DNA from: Dama dama
Taxonomy: Eukaryota > Chordata > Mammalia > Artiodactyla > Cervidae
Reading direction: 5' to 3'
NCBI RefSeq assembly: GCF_033118175.1
Contig: NC_083698.1
Span: 72,447,001 to 72,511,000 of the forward strand
Length of the DNA: 64,000 bases
Shown: positions 11,812 to 22,810 of the stretch, one piece after another
How the letters are laid out: every line of letters starts with the position of its first letter
Position numbering within the stretch: position 1 is the stretch's first letter
Position numbers and translations under genes: made by a program
The notes under the pieces: model-generated
Told to the model about the DNA's origin: nothing
Seen by the model: the letters and a program-made list of their open reading frames with translations, nothing else
Database searches by the model: none

Positions 11812-12480
11812 TAAGAGACTCCATGTGCCATAATTCTATCTTTATGAAATTTAAAACATCGAAGGCAAAGAAAAACACCAATACAGTGTACTAACGCATA
11901 TATATGGAATTTAGAAAGACGGTAATGATAACCCTATATGCAAGACAGAAAAAGAGACATATGTATAGAACAGACTTTTGGACTCTGTGGGAGAAGGCGA
12001 GGGTGGGATGATCTGAGAGAACAGCATCGAAACATGTATATTATCAAGTGTGAAACAGATCGCCAGTCCAGATTGGATGCATGAGACAAGTGCTCAGGGC
12101 TGGTGCACTGGGATGACCCAGAGGGATGGGATGGGGAGGGAGGTGGGAGGGGGGATCAGGATGGTGAACACATGTAAATCCATGGCTGATTCATGTCAAT
12201 GTATGGCAAAAGCCACTACAATATTGTAAAGTAATTAGCCTCCAACTAATAAAAATAATTGGGAAAGAAAAATAAAACATTGAAGACAACATACAGGGAC
12301 AGAATCTAATCAGTGGTTGTTTGGGATCTGTTGCATGAAAAAGGCACAAAGAAAATTTTTGAGAGGATGGAAACATCCTATACCTTGATTTCGGTAGTAG
12401 TCTCACCTCTGTAATATTTGTCAAAACTCATCAGACTTAACACTTAAAACTGGAGTAGTTCTGCTCATGCTTCAGTAACT
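11812..12480 (+). mobile_element. degraded L1M 3' end, parts 4-5
   Basis: TTCTATCTTTATGAAAT (11835 on) and, after the young L1, GAATCTAATCAGTGGTTG, GAAACATCCTATACCTTG and TTTGTCAAAACTCATCAG follow the terminal part of an L1M 3' UTR in order. The young L1 at 11867-12273 splits it. Confidence 0.7.
11867..12273 (+). mobile_element. young ruminant L1 (L1-BT type), 3' end
   Basis: A 407-bp 3' tail: CCAATACAGTGTACTAACGC, the G-rich GGGAGGTGGGAGGGGGG block, GCTGATTCATGTCAATGTAT and CCTCCAACTAATAAAAATAA. A TSD of about 14 bp with two mismatches (AAAACATCGAAGGC, AAAACATTGAAGAC) flanks it at 11853-11866 and 12274-12287. No ORF2 sequence remains. Confidence 0.94.
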
Positions 12481-12602
12481 TTGAAGTAACTTTGCCCATG
12501 AGCCCAGCTTGGACAGAGTCCATTTGAGTTATTTCTATGGAGATCATTGGACACCTCCCAGCTACACTGCCCAACACCCATATTTATACATAACTCTTTC
12601 TC

Positions 12603-12825
12603 TTTGATGAGTGCTAAGTGGCTTCAGTCGTGTCTGACTCAGCAACCCTGTGGGCTGTAGCCCACAAGGCTCCTCTGTCCACGGGATTCTCCAAGCAAGA
12701 ATACTCAAGCAGGTTGCCATTCCCTCCTCCAGGAGATCTTTCCAACTCAGGGATCAAACCCGCATGTCTTATGTTTACAGAATTGGCAGGTGAGTTCTTT
12801 ACCACTAGTACCACCTGAGAAGCCC
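12603..12825 (-). mobile_element. Bov-tA SINE
   Basis: Antisense SINE from CTTCAGTCGTGTCTGACTC to ACCACCTGAGAAGCCC. A perfect 11-bp TSD, AACTCTTTCTC, lies at 12592-12602 and 12826-12836. Confidence 0.95.
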
Positions 12826-12836
12826 AACTCTTTCTC

Positions 12837-14299
12837 ATCCTTCATCAGTTCACACATATATGTGATTCATGTGCTCGGCAATGTGTCATAAAATGCTGCT
12901 GTGGCACAGGCACCAACAGCTAGAGTCTTCTATCTTCCATTTCTTATACATTCCTTAGCAGACCACATGTTTTTTGCGACAATAGTAATATCTCATTTGT
13001 TGAGCATGCTACCCCTGCAGGGACGGTTCTATAATCTCTACCACTGTATACATAGATATAGGAATATGTCAGTAGGAAAGCTAAGGGTATGCATTACATT
13101 CTCTCCATGTCTAAGAGTTTACTGAGCTCTTCCTTTCCATTTTTATATATTTCCTTAGTTAAATTTTAGTTTTTGTCATATGACCTTAAAACTGATGACA
13201 AAAGTGCAGCTTCTCTAAATTTGCACAGAGGAATGTTTAAGCATACTGGTCTGTTGGTCTTTTCATTGGTGCTAAAAAGTGGAAATCAAGCCATATTCTC
13301 TAGCAGTGAGTGATATATCAGTGTAAAATATCTTTTAAATATTTTCTGTACTTTACAAAGATAATATATTGCCACTTAGAAACATTACAGTTCAGTTCAG
13401 TAGATACATTTAGAAGACATATTAATAGAAAAAGGAGGGAAGAAATATCATCCACAGCATATTTTCAAGCCTTTAAAAATCAGTTTCTCCTAAAGGACTC
13501 ATGGTTTGTATGCTAGTTTTCCCCCTCCCCCACCTCTGACTTATCCAGTGATTGCTTCATTTCTCTGCTTTGCAGACTCCTCTGTCCCATGAGCCCAGGA
13601 GAAGTCATCACTCTTTGTGCGGGCAATCAACGGCATTTAAGGCTTTCAGAGGGTGAGAACTGTTGAGTTAGAGACTTGTCATCTCGTGTTTCACGTGGAG
13701 ATAATGCATGACCCAGACATAATTCACCATGCTAATTTCATATCATTCTTTAGTCTGGAAACACCTTCTCCACTCCAGCTGCCTGCTACTCATGTTCATA
13801 CCCATCATTACTTGCTTTTCTTGCTAACAGAAGTCTGAAGTCTGCATCCATTTATCCCTCAGGAGTTGCAGAACTCCTTCTTTTGAGGGAGTCCTGTGGA
13901 CTGGGGAAGAATCAGGCACAAATGCCATATGCAAGGCACAAGCACAGAAACACTGATACAGGCAGAAAATTACTGATAGCTTAACAATAAGTGGAAAGAA
14001 CAACTCTGAAATGACTACAAATGCACACTGAGATTGAATGGTTAAATAACGGGATGACGGATGGTGGGAGTCAAGTTTCTTGCTGATGGAGTGGAAGTTT
14101 CAGACAAGCAAGAGGGGAAGGCTAGAATGATCTCTGTGAAACGGATTCCAGTTGGAGACATCAGCTAACTTCCCTTAGCTTAATATAATAAAAATACAGA
14201 TGGATACATAGAGAAGGGTTTATAGAAAAATGTGCACGTGTGGTTTACGGTGCTTACTTATTTTCTTGCTCTGTGAGTTGAAACTCAAAGCAACCTCAT
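12837..14299. other. unassigned sequence
   Basis: About 1.4 kb without an identifiable repeat or gene. A CTCATTTGTTGAGCATG phrase near 12992 is MIR-like but too short to call. A TTCAGTTCAG at 13391 is not part of a BovB. Confidence 0.35.
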
Positions 14300-14888
14300 T
14301 CAAGTAGTTTCAACAAACTCACACACTTAGCATCCAGATCTTGGTTTCTAACACGATTCTCTAATAAAAGAGACCACGGGTCCTCAGAGAAATGACTGGC
14401 TCTAGGGCTGAGGCAGAGAAATACACAAGACAAGCCTGGAACTTCTTGCAGCACCAGAAAGTAAAGAAGTGCTAAACACAAAAGCGACAGCCACAACAAG
14501 AAGCACGATGATGGGGCTCTGTCAGAGGGACAGAAAACCTGCTGAAAAGCTCCCAACAGCCAAAGTTAAAACAATTTGAGAACATAGTTAAGTAATATTG
14601 GATCATCATTCTAAATAGGAAATAAGCCAACATGAGTTCCCACTGATAAAAATAAAAGATTGAATAAATAAACAAATGAGGGAGAAGAGACACATCTCCT
14701 ATGCAGAAACATTCAAACCAATTTAGGTAGATTCTCTGCGCTCAAGGGGCAGCATAAGAGGGAAAGCATAAATGCTCCTCCTTAAGTGTGGGCTGAGCAC
14801 AGTGATGTCCTACAGAGCATAGAAAGTTAGAAACAAAGAATAACTTTATGAAGGAGAAATGTCAGGACCCGACCTCAGCCGGGTGATC
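14300..14888 (+). mobile_element. L1M 3' UTR, interrupted
   Basis: TGGTTTCTAACACGATTCTC, AGGGCTGAGGCAGAGAAA, TGAATAAATAAACAAATG and GGGTGATCAAGATCACATC follow an L1MC/D/E-type 3' UTR in order. It resumes after the inserted L1 at 15757-15835 (GTGACAAGTTATGTTGACAG). Confidence 0.65.
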
Positions 14889-14900
14889 AAGATCACATCA

Positions 14901-15685
14901 CTACTGAGCATATAACCTGAGGAAACCACAGTTCAAAAAGACACATGTGCCTCAGTGTTCATTACAACACTATTTACATTAGCCAGGATGTGGAAGCAAC
15001 CTAGATGTCCACCAACAGATGAATGGATAAAGAAGATGTGGTACACATGTAAAATAGAATATTACTTAGGAGTGAAAAGATGGTTGGATGGCATCACTGG
15101 CTCAATGGACATGAGCTTGAGAAAACTCCAGGAGATAGTGAAGGACAGGGAAGCCTGGTGTGCTGTAGTCCATGGGGTCGCAAAGAGTCGGACACGACTC
15201 AACGACTGAACAATGACAGCCATAGAAAAGTAACTAATCTGAGTTAGTGGTAGTGAGGTGGATGAATCTGGAACCTGTTATACAGAGTGAAATGTCAGAA
15301 AGAGAAAAACAAATATTGTATACTAATGCATATATTTGGAATCTAGAAAAACAGTAGTGATGAACTTATTTTCTGGGAAGAAATGGAGACACAGATGTAG
15401 GGAACAGACTTGTGGGCATAGCAGGGGAAGGCGAGGGTAGGATGAACTGAAAAAGTAGCATTGACATATATATTCTGTCATGTGTAAAATAGATAATTAG
15501 TGGGAAGCTGCTGTATAAAACGGGGAGACCAGCCTGGTGCTCTGTGATAACCTAGAGGGGTAGGACGGGGAAAGGGCTCAAAAGGGAGGGAATATATGTA
15601 TAATTAAGATGACTCACATTGTTGTATGGCAGAAACCAACATAGCATTGTAAAACAATCATCCTACAATTGAAAAAAAAAAGAGA

Positions 15686-15717
<32 letters not shown>

Positions 15718-15749
15718 ACCTTCAATCCTTATTCTTCCTATTAAAAAAA
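14901..15749 (+). mobile_element. artiodactyl L1 3' end with possible 3' transduction
   Basis: L1 3' UTR: ACATGTGCCTCAGTGTTC, GATGAATGGATAAAGAAG, CAGCCTGGTGCTCTGTGATA, GCAGAAACCAACATAGC, ending in a long A-run at 15694-15716. After that comes a 26-nt unique stretch and a second A-run, then the target repeat. Flanks AAGATCACATCA (14889-14900) and AAGATCATAGCA (15750-15761) are a TSD with two mismatches. A BovB piece is nested inside at 15080-15216. The element is older than the L1-BT tails elsewhere in the window. Confidence 0.85.
15080..15216 (+). mobile_element. BovB 3'-end fragment nested in L1
   Basis: ATGGTTGGATGGCATCACTG to GAGTCGGACACGACTC, the last about 135 bp of BovB. It lies between L1 sequence reading ATTACTTAGG and CAGCCATAGAAAAG, which together suggest a degraded TSD at the L1 phrase 'ACTCAGCCATAAAAAG'. 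Confidence 0.9.
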
Positions 15750-15835
15750 AAGATCATAGCAGCAGTGACAAGTTATGTTGACAGCTGGTACCCTTGGCAT
15801 GGAGTGGTGAGGAAAGCACTCTTCCTCTGCTGTTC

Positions 15836-16294
15836 TCAGGTTAGCTGTGAAGAAACTCAGCTACTTATGCAGTGTCACAGAGCAGATTCTGGGTAATGCA
15901 TGTATGAGTGTGTTTATTTTATAGCATTTGCTTTACTTTTCTATATTTGAGCATTCTGATTAAAGCAATCATGTCTGGCTCAAAAAACACAAGGGCAGAG
16001 AAGCTAAGAAAATAAAAGATCTCACATCTACATTTAGTCACCAGTCCCCAACATTACTGGTATTTAGGGACATTTTCTCCTTCTTCATTTAAGTTTGGAG
16101 TGGGGGATGTTAAATAAGAATTCTGACCTCCCTCAGCCACAGAAGCTGACTACTCAGAGTCCCCCTGGTCCCCTGGACCTGAGCTCCACTGGGGTCCATT
16201 CAGGAACCCCAGGGAAGACAGAAAGCATCCCTCTCTTTTCAGGATCAGGAGACCTTCTTTCTACCCCAAGAAGAGGTCAGGTAAGAGTGATGCA
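15836..16294. other. unassigned sequence
   Basis: No recognisable gene or repeat. The open frame at 16095-16325 shows no domain and runs into L1 sequence. Confidence 0.35.
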
Positions 16295-17060
16295 AAACCG
16301 TGTTTATCCATTTATTCACTGTTGAACACTTTGGGTTGTTTTTAGTTTGGAGTCATTATAAACAAAGCTGTGTGCCTTGAACACTTGTATATATTGATAC
16401 ATTTTATACAGATATAGATTTTTATTTATCTTAGGTAATTATCTAAAAATAGAGTTTCAAGATTGTATTGTATGGTAAGTGAATGGTTAAAAGAAACAGC
16501 AAAATTGTTTTCCACAACGTGGTGTCATCTTATAATCTTAAAAGAGATATATGCTAATACTTTTAAATTTTAGTCATTCTAGGGAAGGTTTAGTATTTCC
16601 CACATACATAGTCAAATGATTTCAAAAAGGTTGCCAAGATCATTCAGTGGTGAAAAGACAGTCTTTTCAGCCAATAGTACTGGTAAAACTGAATATTCAC
16701 ATGTAAAAGAATGAAATTGGATCCCTACCTAATTCCGTATATAAAATTAAGTTAAAACAGAGCCATGACTTTAATGCACTAATAAGACCCAGGTCTATAA
16801 AACTATTGGATTAAAATGGGGCAATAACTTCATGACATTGGATTTGGCAGGGATTTCTTGGATATAACACTAAAGGCATAGGCAGTAAAAGAAAAAACTA
16901 GACAAACTAGATCTCAATGGAAAAAAATTGTTTTCAATTTTGTACAATCAAAAGACACTATCAATAGAGACTCCACAGGCAAAACACAGACTGGGAGAAA
17001 ATATTTGCAAATCACCTATCAAATAAGGAATTAATATCCAAAATAAAGAACTCCTAAACT
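16295..17060 (-). mobile_element. old L1 with 5' inversion
   Basis: 16295-16598 is antisense L1 3' UTR (TTTATCCATTTATTCACTG, GTCATTATAAACAAAGC, TTTTAGTCATTCTAGGG). 16600-17060 is sense L1 ORF2 end (AGAATGAAATTGGATCCC, CTATAAAACTATTGGATT, GGGAGAAAATATTTGCAAA). The second segment lies just upstream of the first in an L1, so the arrangement fits a minus-strand insertion whose 5' part was inverted by twin priming. Many stops; dead. Confidence 0.65.
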
Positions 17061-17430
17061 AAAATCCTTCATGTTAGGCTTCAACAGTATATGAACTGAG
17101 AACTTCCACATGTACAAGCTGGATTTAGAAAAGGCAGAGGAACCAGAGATCAAGTTCCCAACATCTGTTGGATCTTAGAAAAAGCAAGGGAATTCCAGAA
17201 AAATGTCTACTTCTGCTTCATTGGCTATACTAAAGCCTTTGACTGTGTGGATCACAACAAACTGGAAAATTCTTAAAGAGATAGGAATACCAGACCACCT
17301 GACGTGCTTCCTAAGAAACCTGTATGCAGGTCAAGAAGCAACAGTTAGGACTGGGCATGGAACAACAGACTGGTTCAAAATTGGAAAAGTAGTATATCAA
17401 GCCTGCTTATACTGTCACCCTGCTTATTTA
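17061..17430 (+). mobile_element. BovB internal fragment (RT domain)
   Basis: Encodes degraded RT pieces: SWL..RKGRGTRDQ-like, FDCVDHNK-like and IPDHLTCFLRNLYAGQEATV. It stops inside the RT domain without the BovB 3' tail, so both ends are missing. No TSD is visible. It separates two different old L1 copies. Confidence 0.88.
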
Positions 17431-18283
17431 GATATAGATTTTTGTTTGTCTTACCTATGGTTACCCAGTTTTTCCAACACTATTTCTTGAGAAGACAATT
17501 TTTCCCCAGTTAATTACATTGACAGCTTTGTCAAAAGTCAAAGGGATCTATTTCTGTACTTTCTATTCTATTCCCCTGATGGACAAGTTTACATCTCCCA
17601 CCACACACTGTCCAGGTTGCCATCAATTTATGATGAGTCTTGAAAGCACACAGAGTGATCTCTTTAACTTCATTCCTGTTTTTCAAAAATTTGGGATATT
17701 CTGCATTATTTGCATTCCCCTCTAATTTTTGAACCAATTTGTCATTTACAAAATGAAAAAATAATGGTATTTTAATTGAAATTTCTTTGAATCTTGAAAT
17801 TGGAGAGTTAAGAATTAAAACCTTAACCATGATGACTCTCCCAATGCATTAACATGATATATCTCTTTATTAAGATATTTTTTCATTGTTCTGAATAATA
17901 TTTTTTTACCTGGCACATAATTTGTTAAATATATTTCTAATCAGATTATTTTAAGTGGTATGATTTTTTTAGCTTCAACTGCAATTGTTCTTTGCTATAC
18001 TATATATGTTAATTTTTGTGTATAAACTTCATATCTGTGTCCTTGCTGAACTCACATGCTAGGTTTAATAGAATTTCACTAGGGTTTTAAATGAAGTTAA
18101 ACTTGCTACTCATTATACACAATTTTACTTCTTATTTTCTAATATATGATTTTTGTTTCTTTATCTTGCTTTATTGCCCTGTGTCTCCAGTTTAAAGATA
18201 TCAGTGAGAGTGGGCATCTAGCCTTGTTCTTACACATAAGGTAAACATTTGGTTCTTTTATTGGTAAGCTTGATGTTAGCTGT

Positions 18284-18500
18284 GGGCTTCCTTGGTGGCT
18301 CAGGTGGTAAAGAGTCTGCCTGCAATGCAGGAGACCCAGGTTCAATCCCTGGGTCAGGAAGATCCCCTGGAGAAGAGAATGGCTACCCACTGCAATATTC
18401 TTGTCTGGAGAATGCCATGGACAGGAGAGCCTGGCAGACTACGGGCTATAGTCCATGCGGTTTCAAGGAGTCAGACACAACTGAGCTACCAGCAACATTG
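18284..18500 (+). mobile_element. Bov-tA SINE
   Basis: A well-preserved copy: GGCTTCCTTGGTGGCTCAGG, a B-box-like GGTTCAATCCC at 18339-18349, GAAGATCCCCTGGAGAAGAG and AAGGAGTCAGACACAACTG. A perfect 12-bp TSD, GATGTTAGCTGT, lies at 18272-18283 and 18501-18512, copied from L1 sequence. Confidence 0.97.
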
Positions 18501-18642
18501 GATGTTAGCTGTAAGTTTTCTACATCAACTTGATAAAGGGCATATCGAGTTGAGGAAGTTTCTTTCTATTTTCCTCATCTACCAAGAATTCACTTTCTTA
18601 ACATCATGGATCTGTGTTGAATTATGGTTATCTGTCTCTCAT

Positions 18643-18853
18643 TGTTATTGTTTAATTGCTAAGTCATGTCCAACTCTTTGTGACTCCATGAACTGTAGCC
18701 CACCAGGGTCCTCAGTCCATGAGATTTCCTAGGCAAGAACACCAGAGAGGGTTGCCAAATCCATCTTCAGGTGATCTTCCTGTCCCAGGGATCAAACCTG
18801 CATCTCCTGCATTGACAGGCAGATTCTTTACCACTGAGCCACCAGGGAAGCCC
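18643..18853 (-). mobile_element. Bov-tA SINE
   Basis: Antisense copy ending GAGCCACCAGGGAAGCCCC. Flanks TTATCTGTC and CTATCTATC are a probable short, imperfect TSD. It faces the plus-strand Bov-tA 142 bp to the left. Confidence 0.94.
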
Positions 18854-18879
18854 CTATCTATCCCTACACATATGTATTA

Positions 18880-18935
18880 GATATATTGTATATATGTATA
18901 TATATACTAAATTATGTATATATATAATTTTTGCA
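18880..18935. repeat. TA-rich simple repeat
   Basis: Imperfect TATATG/TATATA units just after a SINE. Confidence 0.85.
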
Positions 18936-19250
18936 TCCATTGTGAAAATCATAGAACTTTTTTCCTTTATTCCTTTAATATGATAAATTATATTGTTTGA
19001 TTTTTAAATGTTTATACAATCCTGTGTTCACTGAATAAAACTCATTTGGTCATGATTCTTTCTGCAATTTGATGAATTCTACTTTTAAGAAGGATTTTAC
19101 TGTGTCTTTTCATGAGAGTTCTAGTTCTATGATTTTCATTTCTTATAAAGCTTTGGTATAAGCATTAACTTAAGGTTGATCTTTTGAAATAAGTTGGAAA
19201 GTATTCCTTCCTCTTATATTTTCTGAAAAAACTTGTATTTCCTTCCCAGA

Positions 19251-21364
19251 GACACATCCCCTATAGTTCATGTGGAGCTTGGAAAGATATTTTAGAAATG
19301 AGTCCAGCTGGGGGAGTCAGTGGTTGAATGAAATAATTCCCACCAGCTGGTGATGTCAGAGCTGCAAATCCCAAAGACCACCAGCCATGGAATAGTCCAG
19401 GGAGAAGTGTCTCTGCTCCCCAGAACTCCTCAGCTCAGGGGTGGGGCTGACCTGCTATGTAACCGATGCTATGGACAATATACCCCATGGGTGTGCTTTT
19501 ACTAATAAGCTGCTCACAAAAATGCCAAACTTCTGGAATCATAGAAGGAAGAAGGAGGAGAAGAAGAATGAAGGAAGAAGGGGGGTGAGGGAGGGCTCTC
19601 CCTTGCAGAACCCAGATCTCTATTTTACTCATCCCTTGTGGTGGTACCCACAAGTCAGAACCATCTGAGATACTGACAACCATTCCAAGTCTGCCCAAAG
19701 GAAAAGGATGAATGACAATCTGTACAGTTTTAAGACCAAGTTGCAGTAGTTTTGTTGCGAGCCAAAATGCTAACTTTGAAGGAGTCTCCAAAGCCTTTGA
19801 TGAGCCTAAATGGAAAAATCCATTTTCTTCCCCAGCAGAGGCTCTCTGCCACAGCCATCTGCGTGTAAACCCAATTACCACAGGAGACAGCATTTTTGTG
19901 GCATATCAACTGAAAAAATGACTGACTGCTCTTTCTTGTGGTTTTTGAGTTGATGAGAAGCAAGCCTTCCCAGCAGGACCTGCATGGTGCCACAGAGGGA
20001 ATCTCATGGAAGGAAACATAAAATCCAGCTCATGTCAATCAGATGGAGGGAGAGCCTGAGGCAGGGTAGAGAGAAAAAAGAGGAAATGAGCATTTTCCAC
20101 TCAAAGCTAGTTGGAAAATATCTTTCTGATACACTGACATTCTAATGTCATTTTGTCAGTAGTACATGAAAGCATATTCTATTATCAAATCATTCTGTGA
20201 AAGCATTTTCCTCTCTCGGAGAATTAAATTACAAATATCACAGAACAGCCATAAGGCATTCTAAAGTCTTGCCTTTCTTCAGAGTTTGCTCTAGCCAGTG
20301 GCAGACTACTTCAAATGCATCTCACAGTCTTTCTTCCATATTCTGATAGGTCCAAAACACTTGACTTGGAATGCATCCTAGGAGGAAATTCTTGCTTCAT
20401 GTAAATGGCTCACGAAAGTTGCAGTCACTATGGTGGTGCCCAGAGCAGGTGCACCAGCCCCCTCCCTTAGGCAGGTCAGCATTTCCAGTCCCTCCACCAC
20501 CTGGAGGCCCCTTGCTGCCCTCATGCTCCAAGTGCCTGCCAGATCTCACTGCAGAACTGCCACTTTGAGAATCTCCTTAGATTCCTCACATCATGCCAGG
20601 AGGGGTCATACAAAAATGATCTACCCATGGAAATGTCTGCTTTGAAACCTTTGCTCTTCAGACAAGAAGCAATGCCCTACAGCTGCTCTCCAGGCCCTGG
20701 TCGTGGCACTGCTCACCCCACAGGGCCCCCTGGAGACCAGGGAGTGAGTGAAAGCCCACTGCTCTCTCTCCTCCTCTGCAAGCCAGACTCCACCCTGCTC
20801 AGACTCATGAGCAAGACCAGTTCTGCCAGAGCATGCATCCCCCCATCCTTGTCCTTCAACTTGTAAGCATCCTGCAGGGATGAGGAACAACCTCTGCATC
20901 AACACCACAGGATAGGCACCAAACCCATGTTCTCTTCCTTCCCAGTGTGCAGTTCTGCCCCATGTCTCAGCACCCCTGGCAGCTCAGAGCAGCCAGTGAT
21001 AGAGTTCTAGCGAATGCCATGCGAGCAACAATCACGCTTTTCATTTGGCTCCTGCAGTCTCCTCCTGAATGGTGGTGATACCCATAATAGCAGGCAAGCC
21101 ACACCCTGGAAATGAGAGAACAGCAGCCCTCCTGGCCTTTGAGTAACCACACAGAAGAGAATGGCTGTGGACCAGATCACTAATCTAGGAACGTCACATG
21201 AAAAACACACTTCTGGGCTTCAAGCCACTAAAATGCAGGCCTTAGGTTCCCAACCCTAAATCATATCCCCTCTCTGACCACCTCCCAAGCTGAGTAAAGT
21301 TGCCTTCTCATGTACCTCTCCAGACCTTCTACTTGTGTTCATTGCTCATTCAAAAATGTGATGC
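19251..21364. other. unassigned sequence, GC-richer than neighbours
   Basis: About 2.1 kb with no repeat I can name. A purine-rich block lies at 19540-19590 (GGAAGAAGGAGGAGAAGAAG). Overlapping frames at 19435-19893 and 20430-20908 have no recognisable domain and look like non-coding GC-rich sequence. CTTCAAGCCACTAAAATG near 21218 recalls the end of some ancient LTRs, too weak to call. Confidence 0.35.
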
Positions 21365-21478
21365 GGAACTTCCCTGGTGGTCCAGTGGTTAAGACTCTGC
21401 ACTTCCAATGCAGGGGACACAGGTTTAGGCCTTCGCTGGGAAACTAACAGCCCACATGCTGTGGGTGTGGCCAAAAAA
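21365..21478 (+). mobile_element. CHR-2-type SINE
   Basis: GAACTTCCCTGGTGGTCCAG, GTTAAGACTCTGCACTTCC and CACATGCTGTGGGTGTGGCC are typical of the tRNA-Glu-derived SINE shared by cetaceans and ruminants. Ends in an AT-rich tail. Confidence 0.88.
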
Positions 21479-21639
21479 TTTTTTTTATTTTTTAATGTAA
21501 TATAATGATGTTTGCAGAGATATGTTTTTCTATGTGGACATTCCTCTGGAAACTATATGCTGTATGGAAGATTTCAACCTAGAACAAAATGGGTGTTTAA
21601 TAAATATTTGTTGAATGAATGAACAGTATTCCACTTGTA

Positions 21640-21800
21640 TTATCCCATTGAGTTGCCTTAGTGGTCTGGAATGGTGGTCCTCATTATCCTCTTTATTGCA
21701 GACATGTTGGTAAGATGAATAATGTAACTTTCCAAGTTCCCACAGAAAAATAATGTTAATGTTGAGATTTCAACCCAGGACTGCCTTCCATGAACTATGG
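21640..21800 (+). mobile_element. MIR SINE
   Basis: CCTCATTATCCTCTTTATTG, GACATGTTGG, TAACTTTCCAAGTTCCCACA and TTTCAACCCAGGACTGCC follow the MIR order. The upstream phrase AATAAATATTTGTTGAATGA (21600 on) resembles an L2/MIR end. Confidence 0.6.
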
Positions 21801-22665
21801 TAAATGGGCTCACTCTAGGGACATAGAGTTAAAGAAGCATAGGACATCATGTCTACTCTGGAGACCCTCACTCCAGTGAAACAAACCAGGGCATACAAGG
21901 GAGGCCTTAATGAATGGATAGCACTTTGTTGGCAGGAGAAAGAAGGACATGCAAGGCACAAGAAAGGACAATGAGGAAGCCCAGAGAGAAAGAGAAGTGT
22001 GATGCAGTCAGGAGGGATGAGAAGCAGCCGTCTGGGTTCCCAGGTTTGGGATGGGTAAAGGAGTATGGAAGGGCTGACTCAGGGTTTTGCCTGAGGGCTA
22101 GGGTTCTCAGGATCCAGCCTTCACACTGCAGGCCAGGAAGGAGGGGAGGCGGCAGAGTCGGAGAGTCTGAGGCTTATAAGCATGACAATGATGTGATCAG
22201 TCAGTTCTGGGTTTTGAAATGATGACTCTGGCAGCCAGGACAGAGGCAATAAGCAGGCTGCATCTAGACATAGCAAGAGCAGCTGGAACGTTAATGCAAT
22301 GATCCCAGATCCAAAAACAGCACCTCTGGTATCAGGCGGGAGGGAGTACAGGAGAGGGAGTCTTTGTGGAACAAGCGGATAGTGTGGTCATGGAGAAGAA
22401 TGCAACACAGGAGGAAGAAGGGACAGAGCCAGGTGCATGGAGAGGGAGGGCATAGTGAGCAGACTTTCAAGATCTGGGTCTGAAGGACCAGAGGTTGAGT
22501 AAAAACCGACTGACTCACTCAGTCTATCAGGTTTGGATTTAATTCAGAACCATCTTCAGAGATCTTCTACACTAGTTGGTAAATGAGCTATCCATCCTCT
22601 TATCATGCAAGCTAACACATCCTGCTTGCTTTGAAAAATAATACACAAGCTATTTTAGACCGTTG
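21801..22665. other. unassigned sequence
   Basis: Purine-rich non-coding-looking DNA. The 102-residue frame at 21914-22222 and the 75-residue frame at 22291-22518 have no domain. The phrase ATGACTCTGGCAGCCAGGAC (22220) resembles an old dispersed repeat that I cannot name. Confidence 0.3.
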
Positions 22666-22679
22666 AAAGATAAGCTAAG

Positions 22680-22796
22680 GGACTTCCCTGGTGGTCTGAT
22701 GGTTAAGACTCCAAGCTGCCAATGCAGGGGGCATGGGTTTGATCCTATGTCAGGAAACTAAGATCCCACATGCTGCAGGGGAAAAAAAATTTTGTT
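22680..22796 (+). mobile_element. CHR-2-type SINE
   Basis: GACTTCCCTGGTGGTCTGAT, GTTAAGACTCCAAGCTGCC and AAGATCCCACATGCTGCAG. A 14-bp TSD with one mismatch (AAAGATAAGCTAAG / AAAGCTAAGCTAAG) lies at 22666-22679 and 22797-22810. Confidence 0.93.
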
Positions 22797-22810
22797 AAAG
22801 CTAAGCTAAG

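Larger units (their letters stand above)
17431..19250 (-). mobile_element. old L1 ORF2 remnant
   Basis: Antisense L1 ORF2: TTACCCAGTTTTTCCAACAC, TCAGTGAGAGTGGGCATC, GATGTTAGCTGTGGG, TTGAATTATGG, GGAAAGTATTCCTTCCTC. It overlaps in L1 coordinates with 16600-17060, so it is a separate copy. Two Bov-tA SINEs interrupt it. No long frame survives. Confidence 0.7.

Noticed and set aside
13391..13400. TTCAGTTCAG, which starts many antisense BovB copies
   Set aside because: Nothing after it matches BovB; a chance short match.
16411..17453. Similar GATATAGATTTTT phrases at 16411 and 17430, considered as a TSD
   Set aside because: Both are embedded in different old L1 text and do not bound one complete insertion.
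18292..18732. 146-residue plus-strand frame
   Set aside because: It is a Bov-tA SINE, L1 remnant and a second SINE read in one frame.
19435..19893. 152-residue minus-strand open frame
   Set aside because: No domain, no start context, and overlapping frames on the other strand; typical of GC-rich non-coding DNA.
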